Shown one piece after another: positions 10,410-22,090 of a DNA stretch of 64,000 nt (position 1 is its first letter; every line of letters begins with the position of its first letter). The translations under genes and the position numbers were made by a program. This DNA is from Poecilobothrus nobilitatus. Taxonomy: Eukaryota; Arthropoda; Insecta; Diptera; Dolichopodidae. The stretch spans positions 8,680,001 through 8,744,000 of the forward strand of contig OX352774.1 in assembly GCA_947095535.1 (NCBI GenBank). Direction: 5' to 3'. Under the pieces are notes generated by a model. The model did not search any database. It saw only the letters and a program-made list of their open reading frames with translations, and was not told the DNA's origin.

Positions 10410-11281
10410 CATCGTATCGGATTGTACATCGGAATTTAAAAAAATAAAACGTTCAACAATCTTTTTACTATAAACATAAAAAAATATTTAAAGTTATATA
10501 AATGAATTATAATATTATAAGTGTAAAATTAACTCTTATAGGGTTATTACACTAATAATTTTTTTCTTATACATATACATTGTGTAAGTCTCTTAGGTAA
10601 TTATTTGCATTGATTATCTACGACAAATAAATAATTAATTTAAGTGCATTTTAATATATTTATATTTTATCATATATGACAAAAAACACAGAAAATCAGT
10701 ATTATTCAAATTGATGGTCTTGAATTTAAAAATATTTATAAATTTATCGTTTATTGTCGAATACTTATCATTTATTTATTAAGTACTAAAAAAAAAAACA
10801 AAATTGTACAATTTGTAATTGGCAGATTATAAAAAACCCTTGTGAATTTACCATTAATTATACCAGATTGTAGATAACCGATAAGCAATTTACTTTTAAC
10901 TAATAAAAAAAACTATTAAGTTAATTGTTTAATTTTACATGGAGAATTATTGAATACAGTTCGCTAAGTACCAGTGTATGAAAAATATTTTTAATTCTAA
11001 CGCAATTAAAAATATTTCAATTTCTAATATTATATAAGTTAAAAATCGAAGTTTTAAATAAAAAATATTAAGAATTTTTTTTTATATTATAAATTTATTG
11101 ATAAAAATCTTAAATTTATATTTTGTACAATATTAGAATACCCCATTAACACAGTTTGTTTATACTAAGTTAATACATTTAAACTTTGGTAATTTAAAAA
11201 ATATTTGAAAATATTAATGTTTTGCTTATCAAAAAATTATTTTTCTAAATTGAATTTCTAAAACCTTTATAAAAGATAAAA
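10410..11281. other. AT-rich intergenic spacer
   Basis: AT-rich DNA between the LINE and the 3' end of PEX2. No open frame or repeat structure that I can support. Confidence 0.4.
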
Positions 11282-12252
11282 CTACCCAGACTCCGTTACT
11301 TTATATTTTATTAATTTTTCTACTTTATTTTGGCACATGGGGCATAAAAAATCAGGATCAGTTAATAAATTCCCATGTAAACAATAATAGCAAAATATAT
11401 CTCCACAATTTCCATAATGTGGTAAGACTGGTCTTTCATTACAATACGCACAAATTGTAGTCAAATCCATTTGTGGTGTAACATTACTCATTGTAATATT
11501 ACGTGATATATTTCTTTGTATATATACTTTATACATTCTTTTTAATTTGTGAAAATTTATTAATGGAATCAAAAGTCCAATTAACTCCTACAAAGAAAAA
11601 AAAAATCTTAAAAATTTGAATGTAATATATATAAAGAAATTTTGTACCATAAAACCACCCCAAATTAATTCGCGTGTCATATAATCATATCCTAAATTTC
11701 TTCTTTGTCCACCCTCCAAAGTAACATAATCCAGACCAAGAAGAATATCAATTAATGTTGGCTTTCTACCATTTTTTAAGAATCTAAAGAAATTTACAAT
11801 TGATAACACTAAAGCCGTATTATTTGCGTAAAATAAAATTTTATTAATCCATTCCCTTTGAATTAGTCTTTGTTCATTTATACTTTTAAAATATGGTGGT
11901 AAAACAGTTAAAGCAAAATGTAAACATAATCTAGATTTGGTAAGTTTATCAGTATCATATGATAATCGTAAAATTTGTTGACCAAATGTAGATGATTGTT
12001 TACCAACTGAACCAATCCAAACAGCTGATTGTATTAATAAGTCAATTTCCGGTTGAATTTTTGTAAAAAATATCGGCTACAATAGATTTTATAATTCTAT
12101 AAAATTTAACTTAATAATTTTTATTTAATTACCGAAATTTCTTGAAAAGCTTCAAAAATATTTTGACGAATTAGACGATAAATAGCTTTATTTAAATAAA
12201 TTGCATCGAGTTGGTTAACCCTTGGTACATAAGCAGCTTTTGTTGTTTCCAT
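11282..12252 (-). CDS. PEX2: PEX2, peroxisome biogenesis RING ubiquitin ligase
   Basis: Three exons (12133-12252, 11648-12076, 11282-11587) with introns of 56 and 60 nt join in frame to 284 residues, close to the length of other insect PEX2 proteins. PEX2 is an integral peroxisomal membrane protein. With PEX10 and PEX12 it forms the ubiquitin ligase that recycles the import receptor PEX5. The N-terminal Pex2/Pex12 region starts with the typical RVNQLDA segment and contains hydrophobic stretches, including LCLHFALTVLPPYF and ALVLSIVNFFRFL. The C-terminal RING has C229, C232, C244, C249, C252, C265 and C268, with the CYYC and CPMC pairs conserved. The usual GC-x-HIFC is NCGDIFC here, so the single histidine ligand is replaced by aspartate (D246). 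The start ATG at 12252 is the only good one. The gene is divergent to GPATCH1. Confidence 0.92.
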
Positions 12253-12397
12253 TTAAAGTTAAAAACTAACTGATTTTATAATAATAAATTATTGTTATTT
12301 GCTTAAGTTCTCTACATATGCTCTACATGTTATATTTTGATGTTTTCTTAAAATTTTTCCATTCATCCACTTTTAATCAAATAAATTAAATTTATAT

Positions 12398-12898
12398 GTG
12401 TGTTTATTAGATTTAGAACAGCACTGGACAGAACAGCATACAATTAAACGTCAAACACTTTAAAACAACTTAGAACAGACAACAGTTTAAAACAACTTAG
12501 AACAGAAAAACTAATGAACGCTTTTTTGTTCTACTTTTTCAGTTGTCAAAAAGTTTTTATTATTATTTTTTAATATCTTTAATGTCTAATCTTTAATGTT
12601 TAAATTTCTTTTCAAATTTCACAAATTTTTCCACCATTTTTCACTAAAAGAAAAATTATTAATAAACATTCATATATATGTATATGTATGTACATGCATC
12701 TGTCAAAATTTAAAAAAAAAAAAAAAAAAGTTTGTCCAAAACAGTTCTTAAAAAAATTTAGAACAGAAAAGTACAAGGTAGAACACTTTCAGACAATTTA
12801 ATGAACACAAATCAGAACACTTTCAGACAAAAAAAAAATGAACGCATAACCTGTTCCAGATTGTTCTAGATCATTCTAGGACAGACTAATAGACACAC
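12398..12898. mobile_element. 501-bp inverted-repeat element, hAT-like
   Basis: The ends are 13-bp inverted repeats with one mismatch: GTGTGTTTATTAG at 12398-12410 and the complement of GTGTGTCTATTAG at 12886-12898. Inside the left end the motif TTAGAACAG recurs several times (about 12411, 12467, 12497), and it returns near 12758. In the right half ACACTTTCAGACAA occurs twice. Such subterminal motif arrays are typical of non-autonomous hAT elements, where they bind transposase. There is no coding capacity. The target duplication is not clear. The element lies between the divergent PEX2 and GPATCH1 promoters. Confidence 0.55.
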
Positions 12899-13341
12899 CT
12901 TATTTTAAGAACTAGAATAAATATAAGATTTTGCAGCCAACTACAAATAATGACAGCATTTACACAAATGTGGTACTTTTGTTCTTAATATTTAAAATAT
13001 AATTTATAAATATTAAATTAATTTAACTAAACTAATGTATTATAAGTTCAGAAATTAAGTTTTCTGGTCATTTTACAATATGTTACCAAAATTAATTATG
13101 CATACTCTGCATTATCGACCCGTAACCCAATATATTTTACGATACTGGCCACTCTTTATTAAATTAACTTTGAAAAGGACTTTGTTGAATTTATTTGACA
13201 TGTGTTGTCATTTCACATTTTCCAGCAATCAAAACAAAAAAAGTAGTGAAATATAAATTTCGTTTTTGCTGGGATTATAAAATTCTTTAAAAAAGAAAAA
13301 TAAAAACTGAAAAATATATTGAGTATTTAATTTTGTGAATA

Positions 13342-16300
13342 ATGGAAGATGTAGAAGTGTTATGTCGTTTTGGAACTCCTCTGGAACCACTCGAAGAAGG
13401 TAAAATTAAACGTTTAATATTAATTAAAAAGTGGTAATATATGAAAGGATAAAACTTTTTTTTTATTTTAGATGAAATTCCATCAAAAAAGCCAATATTA
13501 ATTGAAGACCAAATTGTTACGGATGAAAATGGACGTCGAAGATTTCATGGTGCTTTTACAGGTGGGTTTAGTGCAGGTTTTTGGAATACTGTTGGTTCAT
13601 TAGAAGGATGGACACCGAAAGAATTTAAAAGTTCAAGAGACGAAAAATTTAAAATTCAACAACAAAAACCAACAGATTTTATGGATGATGAAGATTTTGG
13701 CGAATTTGGTTTTGCACCGCAACGCGTACAAACAACTGCAGATTTTACATCAAAGAAAGAAGTTAATGAAGACAATAGTAAAAAAAGAAAACACAATAAA
13801 AATAAAGATGGACCAATACCGGGAATACCAGTTTTACAACAGTTGCTAGAACCAAGTAAAGATAATATTGCAATTCGTTTACTGAAAAAAATGGGATGGA
13901 AAGAAGGTCAAGGAATTGGTGCAAGACAAACTAAAAGTGAAAAAAAATCAAGTGCTAAACACAATTTCAAAGAACAGTATATTTTAAAAAAATATGGTTG
14001 CGATATGGGTCCTATTGCAAAAGCAGATTCTATAAAATCTAATTCCGATTCTGAATCTGATATTTCGGATATCGATGGTATAACATTTGCTCCAGATGAT
14101 TTTGAACCATATATTTGTGCTGCAAAAGATAATTGTTTTGGGTTAGGCTATGTAGGTTTAAGTAGAGAACCTGTATTAAAACAACATATAAATTTATTTG
14201 GTCCTTTAGAATTATTAGATAATAATAAACAAAAGTTATCAATTCGAGGAAAAGGATTTGGTGTTGGAGCTTTAGAAGAAGAAGATGAAGATATATATCA
14301 TCATGATGATTTAAGTAACTATGATTTTTCCCTTGATAAACCGTCAAATCAAAAACATAAACCCATACCAAAACCACAAGACTTCCATATAATAGACGGA
14401 TTTTCTGGAATAAATGAAACAAATATTCATACGAAAAAAGTTTTTGTAGTGAAAATACCACCGAATTTTACACCTAGAAATTGGCTTTTTCGAAAATCTC
14501 GTTTTGAGCCGTTAGATGAAAAAAGAGCTGCAATTTTGAAACAACAAGATGAAGTCAAAATTAAAGGTCTTGGTAGACATGATATAACTTTGGATGAAAG
14601 AAAAGAAATTTTAGAGGGCACAAGTAAAAAATCAAAGAATGAAATGATAAATAATGATTCACCTATAGAAAAGGAGAAAGGAAATAAAAAGCAAAAAACT
14701 TATTTAGAAAAAATTAATGAAAAATATAAAATTGAAGATAATAAAAAAGATAAAGTTCTAAATATGTTAGTAGCAAAATCTGATAATTTTGTTAAAAGTG
14801 AAATAATTAAAGAAGATGGTACAATATTAAAAGAGGGGTCCAGTATTTTGTCTATAGAGGTACAAACAGAAAATGAAAATATTATAAATGAAGCAAAAAA
14901 GATTACAAAATATATGGGTAATTTATTATTTCTTATTATTAAATTATTTTTTACATTCTAGAATAAATTTAATCTTGAATTTGAAATGAACATTCTAATA
15001 TATTTAAATAAATTGCTTAAATATGAAGATTTTTTGGGTTGATGAGGATCTCCAGTACTTCGTCCAAAGCTTTCTGACAGTTTTGCTATTCTATTATCTA
15101 ATTCTTGATTACTACTGTCTTCTCTTTTAATAACTTTAATTTTTTGATCTGAAATATATAGCCATTTAAATGTTAATTAAATATACATTTTTTAAAATCT
15201 TCTACGTTATTTAAATACCTTTGTTTTGTTCACCTCGACTTAAATGTACTAAATTTAGTAACAAAACAATTAAAAAAAATGCAAATAACAAAATTATTCT
15301 TGGTTTCATTTTTATGTAGAATTATTTTACAATTAATTTATTGCGTAAAGTGGGTTTCTTTATATAGTAAATTCTTTTTGCATGAGTGGTATTGAAATTA
15401 ACACGTTTTCTTTTGTAAAAATTATAAAAACTGCTTTCAACGCATATTTTAAAAAAAAATTTTTGTTTTTTTTTATTTTTAGATACAAATTCATGCGGAA
15501 GTTTTAAACCATTTTTGGCTGATTCAGCAAAACAAGAGCGCTATGAAAAATATTTATCTAAACATTTTTCTTCAGATGAGGAAATAACAAATTTTTTAAG
15601 GTCAATTCAATCGTCAAATATGTCAGAATGGGATCGTCAAATGGAAAAAAAAGAATTTGAACAAGCTAAAAAGATGTATAAACCTTTAAAAGGAATTATG
15701 TCTGATAGGTTTGTCACGGAAAGTGCAGCTACTGTAGAACGTGAAACTAAAAAAACTGATCCAGATAGAAAAGGAAAAACAATACGTACAAAAAATATTT
15801 GGCATCCAGTGTCACTTCTTTGTAAACGATTTAATATAGCTGAACCGTTTATTAATTTAATTAAAGAAGAAAAAAACTCAATTGTGAAACCAAAATTGTC
15901 GGTTTTTGATTATTTAGAAGCATCAGTTAACAATAAAGAAACATTTGTTACACCAATTGTAATACCAAAAAATGAAGAAATAGAAAAATCAAGTGAATTA
16001 AATTCTCAATCTGAAAATTTAAAACGTTTATCAGCTAAAGATATGTTTACGAAAGAAGTGAACGCAAATAAAAACTCTAAGTCACAAGAAAAAGTAATAT
16101 CTACAGAGATCAATAAAAGTATAGAAAATAAAGAAGTAAATAATGTTGAAATCACAAAAGAACAATCAATAAAATCTGATAAAACTGATAAAAAAATTAT
16201 AAAACAAAAACCAAAAACTGAACTCGAACTAAAAATTGAAGAATTAAAAAATAAACATCCATCAGAAAAAAAAGATTTATATAAAACAGTTTTTGTAAGT

Positions 16301-17080
16301 TCAAGTGAAAGTGAAGATGATACTATTGATAATAAAGATAAAAAAAATACTGAGACTGGCGAAATAATTTCAAAACAAAACAATGAAACATTAGAAATGA
16401 CTAATAATACAAAAGATTTAAATATTGTGTTTAATAAACCAGCCAGTGAAATAAATATTTTAAGAAATACCTCACCTCCAAGAGGTATTTTTGCTGCATT
16501 TTTTAAAGATACTGAAATACCAAACAAATCTCAAGGATTTGAAATAGAACATTCAGATATTAAAACTGAATCAGAAAATCCATTTAAAAATTCAGAATGC
16601 GATACAAATAAAAAAATTAAGTTTAAATCACAAAGTGAAAGAAATTTAAAAGTATCACCATTAAATAATTTGAGTTCCTCTGATATTTATGGTCCAATTA
16701 TACCGAGTAATATAAATTCATCTTTTAGTATAACACAAACTACAAAGTTTAAGAATTCAATATCCAATACTGATGGACAATTGCATATTGACAGTAAATT
16801 ACAAAATTTAATAGAAAAACACAAAACTAAAACAAAAATTATTGAAGAATGGGTAGAAGTAACGAGTAATAATAGCAGCAGCAAAAAAAACAAAAAAGAT
16901 AAAAAGAAGAAAAAGAAAAATGAAAAATCGAAACATAGAAGTAGAAGTAGTAGTACTAGTAGTAGAAGTAGCAATAGTAGCAAATCGAGTAATAGCAATA
17001 GGAACAGTAATATCAATCATAGTCATAGAAGTAAAAAGAAATCAAAGAAAAGTAAAAAAAATAAAAAACACAGAAAGTAA
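13342..17080 (+). CDS. GPATCH1: GPATCH1, G-patch spliceosomal protein
   Basis: Three exons (13342-13399, 13472-14917, 15483-17080) with introns of 72 and 565 nt, both phase 1, give about 1033 residues; human GPATCH1 has 931. GPATCH1 is a nuclear protein found in catalytic spliceosomes, and its plant relative is TOUGH. The N-terminal family domain (DUF1604) is clear: TPLEPLEEDEIPSKKP and FHGAFTGGFSAGFWNTVGS. The G-patch follows at about residues 152-180, with LLKKMGWKEGQGIGAR. The middle region has WLFRKSRFEPL. The third exon begins in phase with FKPFLADSAKQERYEKYL, the conserved segment that also marks the family. The tail is highly charged and ends in lysine runs and RS/SR-like serine repeats. 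Start ATG 13342, stop TAA 17078-17080. A separate gene lies antisense in the second intron. Confidence 0.92.
14958..15309 (-). CDS. Nested gene for a 93-residue signal-peptide protein
   Basis: Inside the second GPATCH1 intron, on the opposite strand, two exons (15219-15309 and 14958-15148; intron 15149-15218, phase 1, GT/AG) read through to 93 residues. The first 22-25 residues are a classic signal peptide or signal anchor (MKPRIILLFAFFLIVLLLNL and on). The rest is polar, with a dibasic KR at about residue 38 and a second basic site, PKK, further on, so a processed peptide is possible but unproven. ATG is 49 bases below a TATA box, and an AATAAA lies just past the stop (14922-14927 in reverse), next to the GPATCH1 splice donor. 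The stop codon and signal overlap the host intron's first bases. I do not recognise the family. Conserved splice sites, promoter and frame argue for a real gene. Confidence 0.68.
15358..15366 (-). promoter_or_regulatory. TATA box of the nested gene
   Basis: The minus strand reads TATATAAAG about 50 bases upstream of the nested gene's ATG, the same spacing as in the protease gene. This supports independent transcription from within the GPATCH1 intron. Confidence 0.55.
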
Positions 17081-17812
17081 ACGGATAAAATAAATATGTA
17101 TTTTTAATATAAAATGATAAGTAATATTCTTGTTTTCAACAGTTAAATGTAGGCATCGGGGAAGATAATGTTTGTCGAAAAGATGTTTTCGTATAAATAA
17201 ATTGATTGGTGAATTATATTTTAAGTTATAAATTTGCTACTAAACTTATTAATATAATAAAAAACGCTATTAATGACAATTTCAGTTTTTTTTTTACTTT
17301 ATTACAAGGATACATTTTAAATTTAATACAATAACATTGCTGAATAGAAATACTCTGTAGTCTGTATTCAAAAGAATTGTATCATCAAAGTTGCAATCAT
17401 AAAATTGTTTTATTAATATTATGTTTTGTATTTAAAAGTTTAAAGCAAATTTGCATTTAAAAAAATATTAAATTTTTTTTTTCAGTTTTACATTTTCATT
17501 AGAATAAATTACTAATTTGTCTAAATTTTAAAATAACACACAATTTAAAATAAAATACATTAATTAAAAATTTAGTTAATAAATAAATTTAAAATAACAA
17601 TATTATTTTTTATCTAAAAAAAAAAATAAATAAATTGCTTTTGAAATGGAGGTCACTTTATATTTATATTAATGTGGCAAGGGTGATTTCCATTTAAAAG
17701 TTAATTATTTTTTTTTATACTTTTGTGAATAAAAATTTTAGTAATTCTACTCAATTTTTAGTTTAATAATTTTATCGATTAAAAAATACATTTTAGTGTG
17801 CTGTATTGCAAT
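17081..17812. other. 3' flanks of two convergent genes
   Basis: AT-rich sequence between the 3' ends of GPATCH1 (plus) and the MXRA7-like gene (minus). It holds likely polyadenylation motifs for both (AATAAA-type words near 17088 and, in reverse, near 17580-17625). No coding sequence is seen. Confidence 0.45.
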
Positions 17813-18599
17813 TTATCGATATAATTTTAGCTGCTCTTGAAGATCAGTTTCGTTTAATTTTCCTGTTTTATATTGCGTTTCTTGTTCTTTAAGTAATTTG
17901 TATATAGCTGCCATTTGTTCCTTTTCAATACTATAAAGAAAATAATATAAATTAATTAATTTTAAAATATATATGCATTAAAATTCGAAATAAATTGATT
18001 TATTTTTATTTTTTGATTTAACTTGAATTTATGGTTGATCAATGATTTATTCACAACTGAGAATTTCTAAAAATGAAAATAAACGAAACATATGTACATA
18101 TTGACAGTATACATATGTAGTTTTAAATCTGGCGTGATTAAGGAAGAAACGTATTTACAATTTTAAAAATGATGAATTATCTAAAACTTTTAATTTTCTT
18201 ACTTTCTTTCTTCTTCTTTTTGTTCTTCAGTTAGCGTTTCTTCTATTTTTTTAATTTTTGCGGCTCTTAATTGGCCTAAAAGTCCTGAAGTTAAATTATC
18301 ATCCATTTTTTGTTGTTTAATTCCTTCGTCATTTTCTAATTCCGAATTACTTTCGTCTAAGAAGTTATTATCATCTCTTGGTTTGTTTTTCTATTTTAAA
18401 AGAATAAAATTAACTATTGAAAATTAATATTTAAAGAAAAAAATATTTATATTTTTTGTTTTAAAACCTTGCAATCATTGGCCACATATTTAATAAAACA
18501 AAATGTAAGCACAATTGTAAACATAGTTGTAAACATTGTAAAAGCAAAAAATGGTGATAAATTATCTAATAGTATAGTAAAAGATTCATATCTATTCAT
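17813..18599 (-). CDS. MXRA7-like one-pass membrane protein
   Basis: Three exons (18468-18599, 18203-18390, 17813-17930) join at consensus GT/AG sites (phases 0 and 2) to 145 residues. Near the N-terminus residues about 15-37 form a membrane segment (FFAFTMFTTMFTIVLTFCFI). An acidic linker follows, then a charged coiled coil (LLGQLRAAKIKKIEETL, EEQKEEERN), ending in EKEQMAAIYKLLKEQE and LQEQLKLYR. This layout and the ending resemble matrix-remodeling-associated protein 7, a small membrane protein of poorly known function. The assignment is from recognised pattern only, so I leave the symbol blank. Start ATG 18599; stop TAA 17813-17815. The gene converges on GPATCH1. All exons are short. Confidence 0.7.
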
Positions 18600-19239
18600 T
18601 TTTTTTAGAATTCTTTATTTGTTTTAAAAAATTTATATTAAAAAAGTTTCGTTTTAGTTTTGTTTTGTTGATTAGTTTTTTATGACGTTTGTTATCATAT
18701 CCAATGAAGACATAATTTGGCGATTGGTTTAATTAAAAAGTAAAAATAAAAAGGTTTGTGTCTTTACTTTATTTATAAAAGATATGCCAACCAACTGTAT
18801 TACCTGGTATTACAATTTAAAAATAATATATGCTCTGGTGTTGAAGTTTATAAACAGTAAAGAGTTGGTGGTAGTCGGTAGAGTTCAGTTCAGTTCAACC
18901 AGGTTCAACTCGTTTTCCTTAAGATTTTGTAGTTATTTATTTTTGTTTTTATGGCTAAAAATTTAAATTGGTCTTATTTATATTATAAATTATAAAAATT
19001 CAATATAAAAACAAGTACATAATATTTCTTATCTAGAAAATCAATTTATGTAGTGAATTTATCAAAAAGTTTATTACACCGTATTTATGTATGTATGTAT
19101 GTATACACGTTTATCTAAACTCTAAACGCAACTCGAATTCTAAATCGGTATTAAAAAATATAAATATATAAAAATGTAATATAAAAGAGAATAAAAAGAA
19201 GAAACGCTTTAAGAATTTAGCTAATTAAAAATTGTTTTC
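18600..19239. other. Upstream region of the MXRA7-like gene
   Basis: AT-rich DNA with a slightly GC-richer patch at 18840-18930 containing GTTCAGTTCAGTTCAACC-type repeats. The open frame at 18784-18966 has no recognisable features. A short ATGT microsatellite sits near 19085-19100. Confidence 0.4.
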
Positions 19240-19269
19240 CCTTGCCACTCCTATAACGAACATAAGCTC

Positions 19270-19380
19270 TAAAAGGCATCATCTAAAAGTCATTTATTAT
19301 TCATATTTCACTAAGCTTCAGTTTCGGGAATCAGAAATTTCACTTAATCCGTTGATTATTTGGCCTTAGCAACTAATTTT
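19270..19380 (-). repeat. SINE type C body fragment
   Basis: The block AAGTCATTTATTATTCATAT, followed by a TTCACTAAGCTTCAGTTTCG-like run and CCGTTGATTATTTGGCCTTAGC, matches the tail of the tRNA-headed SINE at 40.2 kb and the copy at 53.5 kb with substitutions. No tRNA-like head is seen next to it, so this copy is truncated. Confidence 0.55.
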
Positions 19381-19384
19381 AAGT

Positions 19385-19984
19385 AGTCTACACTTAAATT
19401 TATAATAAAAGGAAAATTATTGTATAAGTATGTACGACCAGTACTACCTATAAATTCTCTACTTACCAGATATTACACAAAAAAACCCATATATTTCAAT
19501 CTTATAAGTGTACAAATTAAATAACAAAAACAAGTTTTCCTTTTAATGTATAACAATAAATAATTTTATCGACATACATATATATGAACATACATATAAT
19601 ATAAATAAAAAAAAGCAAATAAAAAAAATAGTTACATTAATATTATTAATTTAAAAAATTTAAACATTTTTAGATCAATTTGATCGTTTATAAAATTATC
19701 CCGATAAAAATTATAAAATATAAAAATTTTCAATTTAAGCATACATATTATGTAGTATTTAAAAAAAAATAAAGTATTTGCATTAAAAATTAAAATAAAA
19801 TTTAAACATTTCTAGATCAGTTAAATATTTTTGTTTAATCTGTTTTTTTGTTGCACGAAATCCAATTCTCATATTCTCTCCAAATTGGACGAATAAAAAA
19901 TTTTTAATTTTTGCAACTTCTGAAATACAAAATTATATATTATACATACATACATATGTACATATATAATAGATGTTACTGGTA
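19385..19984. other. AT-rich spacer
   Basis: AT-rich sequence with A and T tracts and short ATAC microsatellites; no feature I can support. Confidence 0.4.
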
Positions 19985-22090
19985 AATGTCAACCTTGGTT
20001 CTTTAATGATGCAATATCGTTTATATATATTTTAAATAAGTGTGGCCTTAAAATAGATCCCTGAGGAACCTCTTTACTAATTCCTTTTTTGCTACTTAAA
20101 AATGTTTCAATACGCACCCTTTAATCAACTAAGTAAAACTTAAAATAGACTAACTGCCGATCATTTAATTTTAACAGAAATAATTTATATAATAGAAAAT
20201 CATGATCGACACAATCGAACGCTTTTTTCAAGTCTAGAAAGGCGCAAGCCGTGTACTTTTTCTCATCCATACTTTTAGTGATAAATTCATTTAACTCAAG
20301 GCAAGTAACTACAGTATTTGAGTTTTGTTCAAAACCAAATTGAGACTCAGATAGGACTACAAATGGAGGAGGACTACAAATAAGAAAATGTGTTAATCGA
20401 ATTTTAATTATATTTTCAAAAATTTATCTGTTAAAACAGAAATAGGTCGATTATTATTTGGATCTAATTTACTGGATTTAATTTAGCTACTATTTTAGCT
20501 TATATACAATCATGTCCATTGGCCGCGTAAGGATTTAAAGATTTTATTATGCTCATTACTTCTTCATTGTTTGTTGGACTCAGTTCAAAATGCGATCTTT
20601 TATTATGAGTAAATAAGTTAATATATGATCTATCAATCCTGTCGAGAAGAATATTCAGTTGGCTTGTAATTTTAGTGAAAAAACCATTCATTGTTTCTGC
20701 AATATCACTCTTATCTGAAATTAATTTATTATCATATTCAAGTAGATTTAGGGTAAGTTCACGTGGGATGCATGCATCTAGATACAAAAATTATTTTGGA
20801 TACATTTCGTGTACTCTTCGGTAATATTAACGAAAGTTTTGCATCCATTATACATACATCCACTCCCTCACAAGATGCAAAACGACGACATTTTTATTTT
20901 GAAAGTTTTATTTTTGAAGTACCTATAGTAAGGCAGTATGGGTTTATTGTTTTGACATTTGATGAAAAAATTTTTTACTTACAAAATACAAAATGGTTAA
21001 TCCAGAGAACATTGTTATTTTATGTAAGAAAAAATTTTAATTAATATAAATTATAAACTAAATATAATTTATTAATACACATGTAAAATTTATTAATAGT
21101 TTCGAAAGTAATTCTGATTTTTCTTCTTTAATATTAATTGTAAGCCAATAGCAACCATTGCAATTTTTTTCCTTTTTATTATATCCATCTTCAAAATATT
21201 TAACTTAAAATTTTTGACGTTTGCTTTTAGGTCTGTATTTGACGTTAAAACAAATTTGCATCTTGTATGCTTCTTATAGAGGATGCAAAAATTTTTGCAT
21301 CTAAAATGAACGAAAGGGAGAGCATGTCATGAATACGATATTTATTTTAAATTAATCAAATATTTGCATCCGGATGGGAACTTACTCTACTGTTTCAAAG
21401 TTTACAGTATCTCTATTCAACATGACCTGTTTGTATACATCCCACAGGTTTCTCCCGCTAATAGGATTTCTATCTATTAAGCCTGAATAAAAATTTTTTT
21501 TTTCCTTATTAATTTCGCTTCTAATTTTTTTTTTATACTCCTTGACTAAATTTTGTACGTGGCCATCATTTGGGTATTTTTCGTGTACTTAATGAGTCCT
21601 GAATTTTTATAAGCTTTAAAATATCCTTCGCTATCCATTCATGTTTTTTCTTTATCCTCAATGAAATACTTTTTGTATATTTTGTTATCAATAAGTTTAG
21701 GGTTAATACCAAATCATCTAAATTTACGAAATCTTCCAAGCTATTCCAGAAGGAATCGTTGCCTGCCCTAAAGTATCGTAATCGAGAATGGTTTTCGTAG
21801 TTATGGCCGATCGTTCTAAAGTAGGAATATGATTAAAATTTAAGAGCAAGATTCTATGATCTGATAATGCTACATCCGATTCATTTAAGTTGTAGGTAAA
21901 ATTAACTATATCTGTAATATGATTATCTATTATAGTTTTTGAAGTATTCCCTATTCTTGTGGCATAATCTAATGAAATTTTATTACATATTATAAACCCG
22001 TTCGATGAGGGCATTTCGGTATAATGTTTTACTTCATTGCAACCAGTCATTTAAGATATTTATATTGAAGTCCCCAAAATTACAGAATTA
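19985..22090 (-). mobile_element. Truncated LINE split by a DNA element
   Basis: Minus-strand non-LTR retrotransposon. It begins near 22075 with GDFNIN, a core motif of the apurinic-type endonuclease. After a frameshift it continues in a 108-residue frame (21724-22050) with the endonuclease end (NESDVALSDHRILLLNF). The linker follows (NPISGRNLWDVYKQVM, about 21400-21480). After the inserted 20753-21385 element it resumes as LNLLEYDNKLISDKSDIAETMNGFFTKI, the usual lead-in to the polymerase. The palm is decayed: FDCVDHDFLLY-type residues near 20170-20225 and EVPQGSILRPHLFKIYIND near 20030-20090. Sequence stops before the F-A-D-D box, so both ends are missing. It is inactive; its domain order suits CR1/Jockey-type elements. 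Confidence 0.8.
20753..21385. mobile_element. 633-bp inverted-repeat DNA element inserted in the LINE
   Basis: The left end begins GTAAGTTCACGTGGGATGCA and the right end, read in reverse, GTAAGTTCCCATCCGGATGC. Further in, the two arms share other inverted blocks in the same order, including TTTTGCATCC (about 20837 and, in reverse, 21280) and AAGATGCAAA (20872 and, in reverse, 21257), so the arms are long and diverged. The insertion interrupts the LINE between two segments that are otherwise contiguous in domain order. The 93-residue open frame inside (20763-21044) has no recognised domain. No clear target duplication was found. It is probably a non-autonomous DNA transposon. Confidence 0.6.

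Noticed and set aside
14039..14461. 140-residue minus-strand open frame
   Set aside because: It is the antisense shadow of the GPATCH1 second exon.
16006..17026. Long minus-strand frames rich in Leu, Ser and Phe
   Set aside because: They are antisense translations of the Lys/Ser-rich GPATCH1 tail.
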